Positions 63,191 through 64,000 of a stretch of DNA of 64,000 bases are shown in pieces. The position numbers were made by a program, and so were the translations under genes. Origin of the DNA: Paenibacillus plantarum (lineage in GTDB: Bacteria > Bacillota > Bacilli > Paenibacillales > NBRC-103111); the NCBI RefSeq assembly GCF_013141695.1, contig NZ_WHNY01000075.1, forward strand, positions 496,001-560,000. The letters are read 5' to 3'. The notes below the pieces were generated by a model. It was not told where the DNA came from and did not search any database. It saw nothing but the letters and a program-made list of their open reading frames with translations. Positions within the stretch are counted from its first letter, which is position 1, and the number at the start of each line of letters is the position of its first letter.

Positions 63191-64000
63191 ATGGACCAAT
63201 ATCAGCAAAACGTACAGGTGTTACTTAATAAACTTGATTGTGCTCATCAGTATGTTGAAGAAGAATTATTGAAAGAAGTCGCCTCTTTCCTTGGGTATGA
63301 ACTGAGGAAAAATCCAATTAATCCTGAAAGCAATTGGCGTATGTTAGGGCATTCTGATTTTGAAGGCTCTCACGTCATAGCTATTAGATATATAGAAACA
63401 CTTACTGCGGAGAGTACTGTAAATGATTTACGAAAGCTCTTCGAAGATGTAGAGACATATAGCAAAGAGTATGGTGCATCTGAAGCAGTAACCTTACTTG
63501 GATTTGTTGGAAGGAAACGTATCGTTTGGTTCAGAGCTATGGGTGGTAATCGAGATGAAAGATTGGATATATCAGAGATGTCAATTCAAAGGGTCTCACT
63601 ATATGCAGAACTTTTTATTAATACACTTAGTTACGGAAAAGCCAAGATTGAGCCGGATGAATTCGGATTTGGATTCAGAATGACTGGTATTGAGCGCTTA
63701 TTTACTAGAGAGTTGGGGTCGCGATTCCATTATATTGTCGGTCTTTATCGTAGACGAATGGCGGAAATAATTGTTCGTGATAAGATGCTTCGCAGCTATT
63801 TACTTCCTTTATTAACTGAGGAGGCAAAAAGTCTTCTGAAAAGATCAGATTTACATGGATTAGTTGAAACAGTTTCTTTTAAAGCAGCGGTTGGGGCAGT
63901 AGTAGATACACTGGTGCTTCGTATTATTTTAAGACATTTTTTAGAGGCATACCACGGACCTGTGGTATTTACCTCAAAAGTGAATTTTGAAAAGATAGGA
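63191..64000 (+). CDS. unidentified large protein, 3' end outside window
   Basis: An ATG five bases after GGAGG opens 270 codons without a stop to the window end. The protein is soluble and mixed: VEEELLKEVASFLGYELRKN, then SDFEGSHVIAIRYIETLTAE, FVGRKRIVWFRAMGGNRDER, and a helical end KAAVGAVVDTLVLRIILRHF. The last helices followed by LEAYHGP resemble the N-terminal helical region of large restriction-modification methyltransferases, but no catalytic motif is reached. Divergent from ImmA, it may be cargo of the same element. Confidence 0.7.
   Translation, partial: MDQYQQNVQVLLNKLDCAHQYVEEELLKEVASFLGYELRKNPINPESNWRMLGHSDFEGSHVIAIRYIETLTAESTVNDLRKLFEDVETYSKEYGASEAVTLLGFVGRKRIVWFRAMGGNRDERLDISEMSIQRVSLYAELFINTLSYGKAKIEPDEFGFGFRMTGIERLFTRELGSRFHYIVGLYRRRMAEIIVRDKMLRSYLLPLLTEEAKSLLKRSDLHGLVETVSFKAAVGAVVDTLVLRIILRHFLEAYHGPVVFTSKVNFEKIG

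Noticed and set aside
63498..63683. 61-codon plus-strand frame
   Set aside because: It is an out-of-frame shadow of the long gene that starts at 63191 and runs off the window.

Overview
The window reads as a chromosome segment of a Paenibacillus-like, endospore-forming Bacillota. Evidence: the conserved rqcH - Ca2+ ATPase - yicC - remA - gmk - rpoZ - coaBC - priA - def - fmt - rsmB - rlmN - stp - prkC - rsgA - rpe - spoVM - rpmB - yloU - fakA - recG order, sporulation genes (spoVM, a SpoVIF-like gene, sda), spore-appendage genes, GGAGG-type ribosome binding sites, frequent GTG/TTG starts and strong stem plus T-run terminators. No rRNA, tRNA, CRISPR array or transposase gene was seen.

Layout. 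1-6.6 kb: end of a helicase-associated protein, ylbF, an asparaginase, ylbG, a small unknown, a LysR regulator, a PHP phosphoesterase and galU. 6.6-11.6 kb: rqcH (minus strand), a 167-bp hairpin repeat with 19-bp terminal inverted repeats, and a SERCA-type calcium pump. 12.2-35.8 kb: a mostly co-directional housekeeping block for diaminopimelate and methionine/folate metabolism, RNA turnover, nucleotide and CoA synthesis, replication restart, translation start and ribosome methylation, PASTA-kinase signalling, ribosome assembly, fatty-acid kinase and recombination. A candidate sigma-E promoter and an unlisted 23-codon ORF lie just before spoVM.

35.9-49.5 kb is accessory. It holds a putative spore-surface locus: a collagen-like protein, a basic Pro/His-rich protein with an Ena-like C-terminus, and two Ena-type (DUF3992) appendage subunits. 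Next comes an SOS operon in which a UvrX-type Y-family polymerase lies between two genes that share a domain, with two LexA-like boxes upstream. An SRAP protein, a membrane metallophosphoesterase, a COG0523 GTPase with a Zur repressor, a lipoprotein deacetylase and small membrane proteins follow.

49.5-64 kb: two secreted stalk-domain proteins, then a decayed island. On its edge is a hidden antisense sda gene. The island contains Nudix pseudogenes, a broken toxin- or phage-like gene, an immunity-like gene and a group II intron nested inside the reverse transcriptase gene of another group II intron. The right end has an ImmA peptidase - unknown - tyrosine integrase module on the minus strand with a LexA-like box upstream, and an unidentified plus-strand gene that runs off the window.

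The best candidates for something undescribed are the collagen/Ena locus, the paralogue-flanked SOS polymerase operon, the nested intron and the small ORF before spoVM. All identifications come from reading the sequence; no database search was possible.
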